64,000 nt of DNA, taken from NCBI GenBank assembly GCA_949710005.1, contig OX453276.1, positions 1,618,501 to 1,682,500 of the forward strand, given 5' to 3'. The notes beneath the pieces are model-generated. The model saw nothing but the letters and a program-made list of their open reading frames with translations. It did no database searches and was not told the DNA's origin. Source of the DNA: Ricordea florida (Eukaryota; Cnidaria; Anthozoa; Corallimorpharia; Ricordeidae). Shown here one piece after another: positions 12,363-27,200 of the stretch. Made by a program: the position numbers and the translations under genes. The first letter of the stretch is position 1. Each line of letters opens with the position of its first letter.

Positions 12363-15300
12363 TCATATCTCTACAGGGGTTGGGCTTCTGTGCTGACCCC
12401 TGGGTTCCATGTTTTCTGGCATTTGGGGTGAAACTTGGTTACGTCTTGTGTCTAACTCATAGTTCTCTTCACCAAGGGTTTGCTCCCCGGCAGTGTCTGA
12501 ATGAAGAACGATTTTACTTCCGTGGGTAGAACGAGAAGTTGCGACACTTTTTGTCACTGTCCACTGTTGTTTTTTACGATGAAATGCAGCTTGGATTTCA
12601 CTGCTTCGTAGAACATGCAACACAAAAATGAAGAAACCCTAAAAGAACAAAATTATTTTATACCTCAAGAAATTAGCAAAAGGATAAGCAATTCGACATA
12701 AGCAAAAAAGAAATTGGCCAATGTGCAGCCACCTTGGTCTCTGGCAAACATGAGTTACCTGAAGAGAGTTGAGTACAGTGAAGATATATTGAAAAACAAC
12801 CCCAGCATTCGTCACGCTCAGTATACCGAAGACCCACGTCATACCCAGCAAGGGAAACAGAACTGCGCATGCCTTTAGACCTTGTCTGAGGAGAAAAAGA
12901 CAATGCATAAGACGCTAGCGAGCTGGTCAAAATAGTTTTGTTTTTACTTTTGATTGGCTGCGAGAGTGGGGTGAGATTCTTAAGCCAATCACCTTCCAAA
13001 CAGCACGCTAACAATTAAATCGTGAATTTATTTTTGATAGTGAATAGAAAAACCGCTACAACGCAATAATTGGTCTGTTCACTCACCGTATGTTTTCTCC
13101 TTCAGATGACATCGCACTGTGCATTTTCGTTATCTCATGCACGACCAGACCAAGAATGATTGAATTTATCTGCAAGAAAGTTTATTGCAAGCGGCAAAAA
13201 ATAGTTGAAAATAGTTTAAAAACAGTAAATGCCAGAGCCCTTTTTCGATGGATAATTCTATAAGCATCAATCAGTTAATGCTTCAAAAGCAGTAAAGACG
13301 AAGACGGGAACGTTGACTGGCGAACTTACCAAGCAAACGACAAGAACAGGAGCAGCGAATGTCCAGATCAAGTTGTTTTTAAACGAAATCCAACAACTGT
13401 AAAAAGAAGAGAAAAGAAAACTCCATGTGGCTCACGTCAGGCACCACCAAATAAAAGATAATTGACAATCATTAAATGACGCAGATGGTGCAAATATGTT
13501 GTTAAAGAAATTACATGTACAATGAGACACTAGAACTGTCTCGAAACGACTTATGACTATGTCCGCTCTCCGTCAGCAAATATCCGCTTTTAAAAAACGA
13601 AAAGGACCCGAAATACCGAGGTAAGGCAAAACTACAATGATAACGACATTAATTCACGCTGTTCTAACATACTGTGTCAGCAATATAACTGTGGATTGAA
13701 GCAGATTTTGAAGTAAGCTCTTCTTCAAGAGTTTTCGACCACGTAAAATCAGCTGGTGTATGCGTGCAGTACATTGTAGGTAAATATGGGGTTTGAAATT
13801 GTTCGCTATGAAATAATATTCCGTATATAGTATCTGTAATCGCTTCAATTTCGACTGGATACTCTTAAATTGTCTTTAACTTTCTGTCAAATTGAAAAAC
13901 TTACAAATTGCCATGAATGTATGAATAAATCCCAGCTTTGTCTGTTGTGGTAATAACCAGAGATAACGATACTATCAATAAGGGTACACCTGATAAAAAA
14001 GAGAGCATAATGAAGAAAATTCAACTAAGGATTAAATTTTCTTCACCTACAGCGAGAATCAGACACACAGCTCTCGCCTCTAGCAATCATTTTCTTTCCT
14101 TTCGCAGAATAATTGTTAGAACCCTGAATATCTGGTATGCACGCCTGAAAGAAATATTCCAATTTTAGGGCGTTACAATGTTTCAAATTCAGAAATGTGA
14201 AGTTGTAAACGTTTAGCATGTAACTTGTGTTTTGCTGAGTACAGATTTCACAAATACACAAAGACCACGCCCAGGATGTCACTAAGGAAACCAGGAGTCT
14301 TTTTTCCTATTGTTCTGCTGGCGGGAGGCTGGGGTTATGTTGATCCCTGTCTTCTGTAGAAGTGTAAGAGTTTTAGCGTAAGCATTACATTTCAAGTTTT
14401 CAAGGCAATTTTAATGTTTTATTATATCCCTCAGCGCTCAGATTGGTCAGTTTAGCGGGCCGTACTTCACTGTACGACCCGCTAAATTCAAAAGTTTGTT
14501 TTGGTCGCCAAAATGCCTCCAGAGATAAAACAAATATCTTACAAACCTCGTTTTCTCGGTCCGAACTGTAAGTCGCAGATCCTCGTTTTTTCCGTTCGGG
14601 TTTATGGCCCACGCGCTTCGCGCTTAGGCCATAAATCCGAGCGGAAAAAATCGGTCCGTAACTTGCAGTTCGGTCTGTTCGGACCTCGAACTCGGTTAAT
14701 AAGAGATGATTTCTTTCACACTTTTACACTTGCGCCCTTAAGTGTTTCATTTTTATTTTGGGGGGAATAGCAAAGAAACCTACTAGATTATATTTTTGTT
14801 GTTTCATTGTGTTGTTCGTTCATCTTGTGACGTTCTATAGTCGATCACGTTGTCGTACTTAACGCAAGCTCCCTGATAAAAGCTTACTTACCCCAGGCTA
14901 GAACGTAGAAAATGCGCATTTTAACCACAGTGTTAAACACTTTGACCACCATGAGGTACAGATATATTCCTTCAAACAACATCCACGCAAATCCAACCAG
15001 GTAGAGAAAGTGCATTAGGGCTGCCACAAATATGCACACATCCTGAAAAGAATTCACTACAACACTATGAGAATTTATGTAAGAATATGTAAACATGAGA
15101 AGTATTCTATTAACACATATAGTTCCAGTTATAGTGCTCAAAACGTTTCGCTGAAAGCCTTGCCGCAACCCTTGCACATGAGACAAGACAAAACGGGTGC
15201 ACTAAGCTCCATGATAAACTGGTGGAAGTCTTAATAGAAAGTTTTATCATTTCTTAATAAGGATGTCATCTCTCTCTACTCTTGAAATCTAGAAAAAAAC

Positions 15301-18091
15301 TAGAAAAGTATGTTAAATTGATCATATTGCTGTTGAACGCCGTACAAACAGAATTGAAACAATAAAACGAGTTTGCTTATCATTGTTTTTAAGAAAGTAT
15401 ATAGTTTTTATTATTACTATTATTATAAGTAGTAGTAGTGTTATTACCATTGAACTATTAGAAAACAGTTTTAAGAAAATACGCGCGCTGATTGCGGTTA
15501 GAATTCGTGTTTCTATTAAACAATTAGATTATGAGCTCGAGATTTCTATCGCGTGTTAGTATAAATCTAATTGCGTTCTATCACAAATGCCGCGCTCTGA
15601 TTGGCTACGCTACCCACACAGAACTAGCACGAGCTGTTGACGTAATGATGACGCGGCAAAGAGAATTTACATTTTGGTCATCATAGTTAACAAGTTGCTT
15701 TCCTTTTTTTCGTCGCGGTGTTTTCTAAAAGAAATAGAAAACATGTTCTTCGTGTTTCTATCGAGTTTTAGTATAAATCTACTAGCGTTCTATCACAAAT
15801 GCCGCGCTCTGATTGGCTACGCTACCCACTATCTATTCTGTGATAGATAGTGAGTAGCGTAATGGCGGCCGCTTCTTCACGCTTTTGAAGTGTCCGTGAA
15901 TAAGATTTAGACAGTTTACTGGTCGAGGCTGTTCCAGAAAAGACAAAGTTTTGAACGACTAGTAGATTTATACTAAAACAATTAGATTATTCGCTCTCGA
16001 TTTCTATGCGTGATAGTTGACGAGGGCGCAGCCCGAGTCAACTATCACGCGATAGAAATCTCGAGCTCATAATCTAATTGTTCAATAAACACTCGTGAAA
16101 GTTTGGGAGAACTCGAAAAAGCTGTGGAAACACTCGTCTGCGGCTCGTGTTTCCACAGCATTTCTCGTTCTCCCAAACTTCCACTCGTGTTTCTATAACT
16201 CGATAGAAACACGGTACATATTTTCTATTTCTATAACACTATAACACTACTTACAACACATATATAATAATACTGACAATACAAATCTAGCACTACTTAC
16301 TATATAATATATGTCCCATTTACAACTCTTCCTCTACATTCCATTTAACGTTTTGAATGTCTAAAATACGGTGCTTTCTTTACTAGCAATTTGCCAACAA
16401 TATAGTAAGATACATTTGTTTTATAAATAAATTTGCACACTAACTATTATCACACAGTTGCTTATAGTGAGCTACCAAACTATATGTGCGGGCACCACAA
16501 AAAGGAACGAACCTGGTGTTCCGAAGCGTTAATCCCAGCAAGAAAAACAATCTGAGCCACTCCTAAAACGGACACGAGGTTGAACCGTATCTGAGTCTGT
16601 TCCTGTTTTAAATTTCTGAAAAAAGAATAATAAAAAAGGATTGTTGTGATGGTAAAATCCATGATTTAGTCACTTTAAACATATAATTGAGTTCTGGAAA
16701 TTATTTTAACTTCCCGCTGTAAACGCATTAATTGAGAACTTTAATGCGCTGACAAATACTTTGTTATTATGGCAGTTTAAAACTCATGAATGCCAGGTCC
16801 TAATCACAAATATTGGGCGTGTGAACGTAGCCAGTATTATCTCAAAATTTAAGGATTTACATTAGGAATAAAATTGCATGAAATTAATAAAATAAATATC
16901 TGTCCTAATAATATCTGCTAAGTGCTAATTATGTATCATCTCATTAGCGTCCCATGGGTGTCCAAGTGGTTAGCACATCAATTTGAATGTTTTAGCGATG
17001 TGAAGGGTGTGACTCAAGACGGCTTTCTGCATTATTCTGAGTACCTCATGGTACCTATCTGAGCCCTATAACGTCTTGACTTCTTCCTTCAGACCCCTTG
17101 AATAGCCACTTAGAGCGTCAATGACAATGTTAAACTGTCGAATCTTGAACCCTGGGTACTGTCTCTTGACCTCTAGTCTCAAAGTCGCGGACTTTAAAGT
17201 CTTTTCCTCCTCTGTCTGCTTTCTGTTGTCCATCCAGGGACAGCTCATCTCTATCAGCATCATCTATTTGTTTTCCATGTCTACAAACCTAGCGTCAACT
17301 CTGTTGGCTCTTACGTGCAAGTGCTCCGCGAAAACATGCACATCCTAACATGCCATCACCTTGTCGTCTTGGTACACAGGTTTGGGCTGGACTGGTGAAT
17401 ACCAGGGTGGAATGGCATCCTCCAGCTGATAGCCCTAAGCACCTCAAAGAATAGAATTTTGAGTGCTGCGTTGTGCCTAGCCGGATACAGGGTTTGCACC
17501 AGTGCACTGCAGCCTGACACAACGCGTGCGACACTTTCTAGTGCCTTTCGATATAGCCTGCATTTCTCATCACCGTCCATGTGTGTCTTGGTCTTCCTGG
17601 ATGCGTCTTGCTTAGTCGGCAGGAGTTGCTGATATAACTCTTGCAGTTCCGCCATTGTCTTGACTGGAGCTGTTGGCCAATCTGATAGCCAAGCAAAACA
17701 TTTCTCGCCTACATCCTCATCTCTCCATCTCTCCGCTATTAACTTCGCTTGCCATCTCTCACTCTCGATCTCTAAGAGTACGTCCCCAGTTTCTGAAACC
17801 CCAACTGGTTGTGGGTACTGCAACTCTAATCGTAATCCCAGCCATTGCGCACAGCTCTCAGCATCCTTTATCAGGGATCTGCGCCCTGTACAAGCCGCCT
17901 TCTCCTCTAACTGCCTCCCCAGGTGCATGGTTGGGTCATTGTTGGGATATAAGTTCATAGCTTGATGGTCTTGTACCCTCTCTCGATGGACTTAAGGCCC
18001 GCCATCCTAACTTCCTAGGAAGGTACAGTAGATCTGCGGATCCTAAAGAATGCTTAGCTCCATTAGCAACCATGACCTTCCGAGTCTCTCT

Positions 18092-18129
<38 letters not shown>

Positions 18130-19749
18130 GAATAAGGACATTTATTAGTATAATTACAATTATCATTATTATCACTGTTATTTTGGTTTTCGTCACTATT
18201 GTTATTATTAGCATTATCATTGTTATTTTCTTTAAAAAAATAGAACTTTATTCAAACAGACTTTAATTTACAATATATGATATACTAACTTATATGATCT
18301 GCTAAAATATATAATCTGCAAAAATACAAGAAATGATATCACAACTATAATCTGTATAAATATTAAAAAATGTACCAAAAAGTTCATTTTTATAGCATCC
18401 GATAGAAAATAGGAAACAGTTTAAAACATTCATTATGCGCTATGAGAAACACTTTGAAAGATAATGAAGCACTATGGGATTCCTGACAAGTTTATCTCCT
18501 TGATAAAAGCCACCTATGAGGGAATTTCATGCAGAGTTCTTCATGCGGGTTAAATTATGTGAAAAATTTGAAGTGAATAGGGGTGTTCGCCAAGGATGTC
18601 GTATCACCGTTCCTCTTCCTGATAGTGATTGATTGGATCATGAAAACAACAACAGAAGGTAGAAAGAATGATATTCAATGGAATCCCTGGGTATAGTTGG
18701 ACGACCATGATTTTGCTGATGACCTGGCCTTGTTATCTCAAAACAAATGCCAACTGTAAGATAAAACAACTCAGCTTGCAAAAACGATCTCAAAAACTGG
18801 CCTGAAAGTTAGTAAGAAGAAGACCAAAATACTGTGAACCAACACCATCTGTGAAATCCCGATCCTGCTGGAAGGGGGGCCGATTGCGGAAGTGGAGTCC
18901 TTCAAGTACCTGGGCAGCATCATAGATAAGCAGGGAGGAGAGGACAAAGACGTGGTGGCCAGAACTGGAAAAGCAAGAGCTATGTTCCATTTGCTTAAGA
19001 ACATTTGGAAGTCTGGAGAGCTTACGAAAAGAACGAAGCTGATGATCTTCAATTCCAACGTGAAAAAAGTCTTGCTTTATGGCTGTGAGACATGACGAAC
19101 ACCAAAGCGTAACCAGCAGAAGATCCAGAAATTTGGTAATAGTTGTTTACGATTTATATTCAGAATCAGGTGTTTGGACCAGATCTCCAACGAAGAACTG
19201 TGGCGGATAGCAGAAGAAGATCCGATGGCAAAACAAATAATGGGACGGAAATGGTCATGAACAGGTCATTCAATGCGGAAGAATAAGAACAGCGTAACAA
19301 GACAAGCTCTACCTACAGGGTAAGAAATAGGAGGGCGGTCCAGAAACAGTTGGCAAAGAGATTTAGACTCAGAGTTAAAGGAAGCCAGAATTTCATGGGA
19401 AGTCAACAAGATGGCCCAAAATCGAGTGCGCTGGAGAACTGTGATTGATGGGCTATGCTTCGCATGAAGCTGAGGGCCTAAGTAAGTCAGTAATACTCTC
19501 AGATACAAGGTGTTAGTTAACCCTGGTTTTCATTGGCTGCGGGCAACAACCAGTTGCCTAGGGTAACCAAGAAGCATCCTTCCTTTTCTTCATTCTTTCC
19601 TTTGCTGTCTACATCTCCATCATTTTTCTAAGAATTCTTGCCGTCCCCAACAGTGCAGATCTCTGAATCAGATCAATGGATGTGTCCACATCAATGGACC
19701 TCAATTTACCTTTTGACCTCAGCGGTACTGTTCCCAATGCCCACACCAC

Positions 19750-19794
<45 letters not shown>

Positions 19795-20706
19795 AATTAT
19801 TATTATTTATTTTTATTCGTCGATACTCACAACAAAATAAGGTATGCCAGGACGGTAAGTAATTCCCCGACAAGTGATAAACCACACCCAATGTACGTTA
19901 TAATCTCTAGCGCCAATATGTGCCTTGCATGGATCTGTAAAGAACAAAGGAGAAACATTGGGCGTCGGTAAAGAACTTAGGATATCGTTACTGTGAAATA
20001 ATATATTTACCACTCATGGTTTTACCTTTTTCTCACCGATTTGCATAAGAACAGCAAAGTGAGTGAGATGATTGCAACTGCAGACAATTCGTTTCTTAGT
20101 TTTGGTACGTAATGTGCAACCTTCATTTGACCAAGAGCCATTAAACTTTGTCCTGAAAAGGTAATAATAAAAAGTAACTAATGTAAGATTAGAATAACAC
20201 AGTGTTATCACCAGGGTTCGAACTCAGGAACTCCTGCTCGTAAGTCCTACGTGCTAACCACTACGCTACCATGTCTCAAACATAGAAATACGTACAGCCA
20301 CAATAATGATGAGCGCGACCTCGGAAAAGGGAAAAACAACCAACCGATCACAGAAAAACAACACACCAATGATAGAGTTGTGATAGGCTCACCTGATTGA
20401 AAAATTCCAGAAAGCACAATATGGGACATCTTCTTGGTTTAGTTCCTGCGAATGAAGGAAAATGGTTTTACAAATGGAAAGCTAAGAAATGTATACCGAC
20501 NNNNNNNNNNNNNNNNNNNNNNNNNNNNNNNNNNNNNNNNNNNNNNNNNNNNNNNNNNNNNNNNNNNNNNNNNNNNNNNNNNNNNNNNNNNNNNNNNNNN
20601 NNNNNNNNNNNNNNNNNNNNNNNNNNNNNNNNNNNNNNNNNNNNNNNNNNNNNNNNNNNNNNNNNNNNNNNNNNNNNNNNNNNNNNNNNNNNNNNNNNNN
20701 AGGCGC

Positions 20707-20744
<38 letters not shown>

Positions 20745-21151
20745 AGTAGGTGAACTACTCAAATCCTGAGTGCATGGGCGTTTAATACAAGCCTGTTTCG
20801 TAGGCCTCCGAAAAGGTGACCCACTCTTCAGTTAAACTCCATTATAACACTGAAGCGTCAGGGTCTACATCAAGAAATGATTTCTTGATGTAGACCCTGA
20901 CGCTTCAGTGTTGACGCAGGCGATCAGTGCCTGCAACTGATGAAGGTCATTGACCGAAACGTCTATTTTTATTAAATTTTTAAACATTTTTTAGATTTTT
21001 TACTGTATATATATATATTTTTTTTTTCGCTCGAAGTTGTCCGTCCTCGTTTTCCACAATTGCCTACAAATTTCATTACTCGAGGTTTGGACTACGAATC
21101 CTTTTGGATCCTTCTGGCGTGTGGCATCCCTGTTGGCTCGAAGCATCATAA

Positions 21152-21225
<74 letters not shown>

Positions 21226-24200
21226 GGTTATAAAATGCCTCAAGCAAACAAAGAATGCCACTGCGTCAGGAGGATCAATGAAGATTCACAGTCCAAGCCT
21301 CACCACAAAAATGAATTTAAAAACGTTTGAAAAAGCAAGGACGGACAACTTCTGACGATAAAAAAGTTAAAAATTTAAAAATTTAATAGAAAACGTTTCG
21401 GTCTTAGACCTTCGTCAGTTACAGGAGAAAAAGGACGAAAACTAAGTTTAAATACGGTTACAGTGTGGGAGATTACATACCGAAATGAAAAATACTATCG
21501 TGCTATTAATACATCGTGATTAATACAATACAGGGAAAAAAAAATGCAAAACGAGAAATACAATGCTGTACTATAAATTGCGTCATACAGGGTGATAATT
21601 AATAGACCAAACGAAAAAGATACAATACTGTGCAAAAATTACATTATAGAGCGTGATAATTGCAGAACTAGGTTAAATTCAACCTAAAAACTAAAATAGT
21701 TAAAATAGATAAAACGGACTCTTGCAATGCGGTAAATATAACGGGAAAACTAGTTTACAAAGATATGCAGAAGAAACCTACGTTTACGCTGGACAAGGTT
21801 AATACCAAAATCCCAAATCGAGGCCTTTGGAGCATTAAAGGGTTGACAAACAACAAAATCCCTGGAGGGGCCCTTAAACAATAAGCTGTAATAAGATCCC
21901 AGGCAGGGCCTTTGAGCATACCTAACACCCAAAGAGCTGGCAAAATCCAAGGAACGGCCTTTGGACTGCCTTATGGCGCAAACGCATATTTACACAAGAG
22001 AAAGTTAATTATAACAAATTCTGTTTTTAGAGTGAAATTCTTTTCTTTTATTTAAGCCATGGGGAGCCATGGAAAACAGTTGAGCACTCCAATAAGCCTC
22101 TTTCGTAATTAAAAACCTATCGATCTCGTCTGAGTCATTAGGGGCCTGCACCTGATCAATGCATTGGAATTCAAAATCATCCAAGGAGTGTGGAATTTTA
22201 TTGAAATGTACTGCTACCTCACAAGTGGTTTTGTTTGTGAGCATAGCAGACTTGTGGTTACGAAACCTAACCCGAAAATCGGTGGTAGTTGATCCTACGT
22301 ACTGTAAACGACATTTCTTGCAGGAAACTAAATAGATCACGTTTTTAGAATCACAAGAAAGCCTTGAATGAATGGTGTATTTTCTGCCCGTTCTAAGACT
22401 TAGAAATGATTTAGATTCAACAAAGAAATTTCGACAGAGATCGCATCTATTTCTTTCACATTTAAAGCAGCCATTGTTTGGCTGAATTGTTTGTATCTCA
22501 TCGGCGCTTTTAAAACGAGATGGTGCTAATAATTCTTTCAGGTTTTTTGTTCTACGAAAAGATGGTATTATAGAGCCTTGAGGGAAAAGTTCTTTCAATT
22601 TAGGGTTGGATTGCAAAATCAACAAATGCCTCCTAATTATGCTACTCACATTAGGCAAATTAGGATTAAATGTGAGAACAAATGGAAATAGTTTCTTCAA
22701 TTGTTTTCCGCGTTGCCGTAGTAAATCATTCCTAGAAATGGTGGAGGCTTTGGAGAATTGATCGTCAACTAATTTTGGGGGATAACCCTGATTAACAAGA
22801 TAACCTTTGTACTCAACTGTTCTCTCGGCAAGGAAAGTTTCTTCAGAGCAATTTCTCTTCAATCTAGTCGCTACTCCAAAAGGAATAGCCTTGAAGACAT
22901 GCTTGGGATGGCAGCTAGAAGGTGGAAGGTATAAATGGCTATCTGTAGGTTTAGAATAAACATCAGTTCTAATAAACCCTTCCACAAGATGTAAAGTAAG
23001 ATCAAGTACGTGAAGCTCACGTTCAGAAAAAACTAACTCGAATTTAATAGTAGGGTATAGAGAATTGATATAATTAGTAAATTGATGTAAGGCAGGAAGG
23101 CCTTGCTGCCAAAGATCAAAGACATCGTCACGATAACGCCACCACAAGGATGACTTTATCGGACCGGAAAACTTAGCTTTAAGATGGGTGGGTACAAAAC
23201 GAAGACCGAAGACCTAAGACCCAAAAACAAAGACCCCTTCAAAATCGTCTTGAAATCGCTTGAAAAAGGTTCAAACATGATCCTCGAGACAAGGAAGAAC
23301 AAAATATGCGGTTTTCAGCGAATTTGACCGGGGTCTTCGTTTTGTACATAACCCTACCAAATGTACAAAACGAAGACCCCTTCAAAATCGTCTTGAAATC
23401 GCTTGAAAAAGGTTCAAACATGATCCTCGACCGAAGCAGAAACAAGGAGCACTAAGATTTGCGGTTATCAACGAATTTGACCGGGGTCTTCGTTTTGTAC
23501 ATAACCCTGCCAAATGTACAAAACGAAGACCCCTTCAAAATCGTCTTGAAATCACTTCCTAAAGGCTCACACATGATTCTCGACCGAAGCAGAAACAAGG
23601 AGCAGAGAGTATATATATGCCGATACGGGGACAAAAAAAAATTATCCAAAGATTTATCAGAAATTAAACAGAGATTTTTTTCTGTTTATTAAAGTATCCG
23701 CAAAAATTCACAAAATTCGCAAAAAAAAATTGTAAAAATTATCAGAAATTAAACAGAGATTTTTACCAAGAAAAAAAAAAATGAATTTTAATGTTAATTT
23801 AAAGATATAACTTGTGAAAGAATAAATGGAGAAACTACTCAAATTAAAACTTGATGAATTGAAAATATATGGTGAACGATATGCTATTCCAAAATGGCGT
23901 AGAACGAGAAAAGCAACACTAGCTGAAAAGTTAACTAATATTCCTAAATTTATGGAAAAGTTTAATAAACTTACTAATAATCTTACTCAAGAGCAAAGAC
24001 TGAGGGTAATATTAAATGATGATCCGATTCCAAAACCTAAAACTCCTACCAATCAACCACAAAAACAAAAAAGACCTAAACTAATATTTCATGATGATCC
24101 GATTCCAGAACCTGAAACTAATATTCCTAATCAACCTAAAAGACCAATTCCAAAACCAAGAACTAAACTTAATAAATCTACACCTATCCCTGTACCAAGA

Positions 24201-27200
24201 AAAAATATACCAAACAAAACTTTTAATTGGGGAAATCATACATTTAAAGTGATGGATCCAGATGAGTTTTATAAAAAGCTTGAGGATCTAACCAATAAAA
24301 ATATATTAAAACTTACTAATAACAAACAAACACAACCAAAAAGAGATGTAAATATATCTGATAGTGTGAGAGATGAATTGAATGAAGAAGAATTCACTAT
24401 AATAGAACAAGAAACAGCATTGAATGGATATTTGAAAGTATATAGGATAAATGGGAGGAGAGGGTATGATCCTAGAAAATACCTAAATAAAATAAAAGAA
24501 AAAGTTATAGATCTAATTAATCAGAAAAAGAAACCAATCAAGGTAAAATTTATGTTGACATGTAACTTGATAAAAGAGTCTTTTGCTGAAAATCGTATTG
24601 TTGAACAAACTCAAAAATTCTTTAACTCAAATGTGGAAATAATTACTGATTCAGATGATTTACTCGAGATGTTTGATATTATGAAAAATCGTATACTAAA
24701 GGAGTATGAACAATTTTTAGAAAATGGTTATAAATGGAAATTTGACTATGTGAATCAGTTTGATATTGGTATCACACCATACAACCCTCTTAAGGGAAGT
24801 TCATATTTACCTTTACCCAAAGAATTAGCTGCTAAACAAGGAATCATAAATGTTAAGAATGAGAAGGATAATGAATGTTTTAAGTGGGCAATAATTTCAT
24901 ATATTCTTAAAAAAGATGTTCATCCAGAGAGACTAAGTAAAGAAATGAGAGAAAAATCTAAGGAATTAAACTGGTCGGGAATAGAGTTTCCTGTTTCAGT
25001 GTTTGGAACAAAACAGATAGAAAAGTTTGAAAGTCAAAATCCATATGGTATTAATGTTTTTTGTTATGAGGAAGGTGAGTTAAGAATAATTAGACGAAGT
25101 AGAAAATTAGATGTGGAAAAGATAGATTTACTTTTTTTAACAAAAGATGATAATAGTCATTTCTGTTGGATTAAGAATATGGGAAGAATAAATAATAAAA
25201 ATGGACATGCACGTTTCTATTGTGATAATTGTCAAAATTCATTTTATTCAGAACAGACATTGAAAGAACATAAAGTAATTTGTTATGATAATGAAGAAGT
25301 TATGATTAAAATGCCAACGGATGATGATGGAAATCCTATATATATTAAATTAGATAATTTTAATAGAAAAATGGAAGTACCATTTCGTATATATGGAGAC
25401 CTTGAGAGTTTTACATTGCCAATTGATTCATGCACACCAGATGAAAGTGAAAGTTATACTGAAAAATATCAGGAGCATAATTCATCAGGATACTGTTATC
25501 TTACAAAGTCTTTTGATGATAAAATATATAAACCTAAACTTACATATTACACTGCTAAATACTCAAACGATAATGTGGGAAAGAAATTTGTAAAACAATT
25601 AGAGAATGAAGCTAAGAAAATTTATGAAATTATCAAATCCAGAGATAAAGAATATTATAATAAGGTGGTGATGAGTGAACAGGATGAAATAGACTATGAA
25701 TATGCTACTCACTGTCATATTTGTGAGAATAAATTAGGAGAAGATAAGGTATTGGATCATTGTCACCTCACAGGAAAGTATAGAGGAGCAGCACATAATA
25801 AATGCAACTTACATTATAATACACCAATGTTCATTCCAGTAATCATTCACGGCCTATCCAGATATGATTCACATTTTATTATAAAGAATATTGGATCAAC
25901 AGAAGGTAAATTAAAATGTATACCAAAAAATGAGGAAAACTACATTTCTTTCTCAAAAGATGTTGTGGTTGATAGTTATATTGATAAAAAAAGTGGTAAG
26001 CCAAAACCAATAACGATAGAATTAAGATTCATCGATTCATTCAAATTTATGTCAACCAGTCTTAATAATTTAACTGATAATCTTACAAAATGTGGAAAGT
26101 GTGAAGCATGTAAACCGGGAGATTGTATAAAGAGATACATAAAAGATGGAAAGGTTATCCAGTATAAAGGTATTGGTAAATGCGGACAATGTAAGAATTG
26201 TCTATTAGCTGGAAGTAAGTGTCTTTCTCCAACAGATAAGAACCTAACTCTAACTAAAAGGTATTTTAGAAAAAAGACGAATATAATGTTAAGAAAAGGT
26301 GTTTTCTCATATGATTATTTTGATGGATATAATAAACTCAACAAATCCCATCTTCCACCAAAGGATGCATTCTATTCAAAATTAAATGATGAAGATATAA
26401 GTGAAGATGATTATCAACATGCTAAGAAGGTGTGGGAAACATTTAATATGAAAACAATGAGGGAATATCATGACATATATCTAAAATCAGATGTATTATT
26501 GTTAGCAGATGCATTCGAAAACTTTAGAAATGTTCGTATTAAAAACTATGGATTGGATCCTGCCTGGTATTACACCGCACCTGGACTGGCATGGGATGCA
26601 ATGTTAAAGCTAACGAAAGTGAAATTAGAGTTACTAACTGACATTAATATGTTACTTATGTTTGAGAAAGGTGTACGAGGGGGTGTATCTCAGATCTCAA
26701 ATAGATATGCTAAAGCTAACAACCCATATATGGAAAACTATAACTCAAAACTAGCCACATCATATATTGAATATCTCGATGCAAACAACTTGTATGGTGG
26801 TGGAATGAGTGAAAAACTCCCTACCCATGGTTTTAGATGGTTGGAGTATGAAGAGCTTAAAAACTGGAGAAACATACCAGGTGTATACAAGGTTGATTTA
26901 GAATATCCCAAAGATCTTCACGATTTACATAATGATTATCCTCTTGCTCCAGAGAAAATTGAAGTAAATAAAGTTATGAAATTAATCCCAAACCTTAATG
27001 ATAAGGAAGAGTATGTAGTTCACCACAAAACCTTGAAACTTTATGAAAGTTTAGGATTAAAAATAACAAAGATTCATAGTGGGATTACATTTGAAGAGTC
27101 AGCTTGGTTAAAACCTTACATAGATTTGAATACCAACCTTAGGGCTAAAGCAAACAATGATTTCGAAAAAGATTTCTTCAAACTAATGAATAACTCCGTA

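Larger units (their letters stand above)
21320..23185 (-). mobile_element. Penelope-like element, 3' half
   Basis: The coding-strand 3' portion of a PLE whose 5' half is at 39342-40205. It contains the end of the reverse transcriptase, the GIY-YIG endonuclease and a 3' region with a hammerhead-like motif. The split is the Polinton insertion at 23185/23186; both halves are in the same orientation and the same reading frame. Confidence 0.85.

Noticed and set aside
16950..17040. tRNA-like sequence (+)
   Set aside because: Only a partial A-box resemblance, no intact T-arm.
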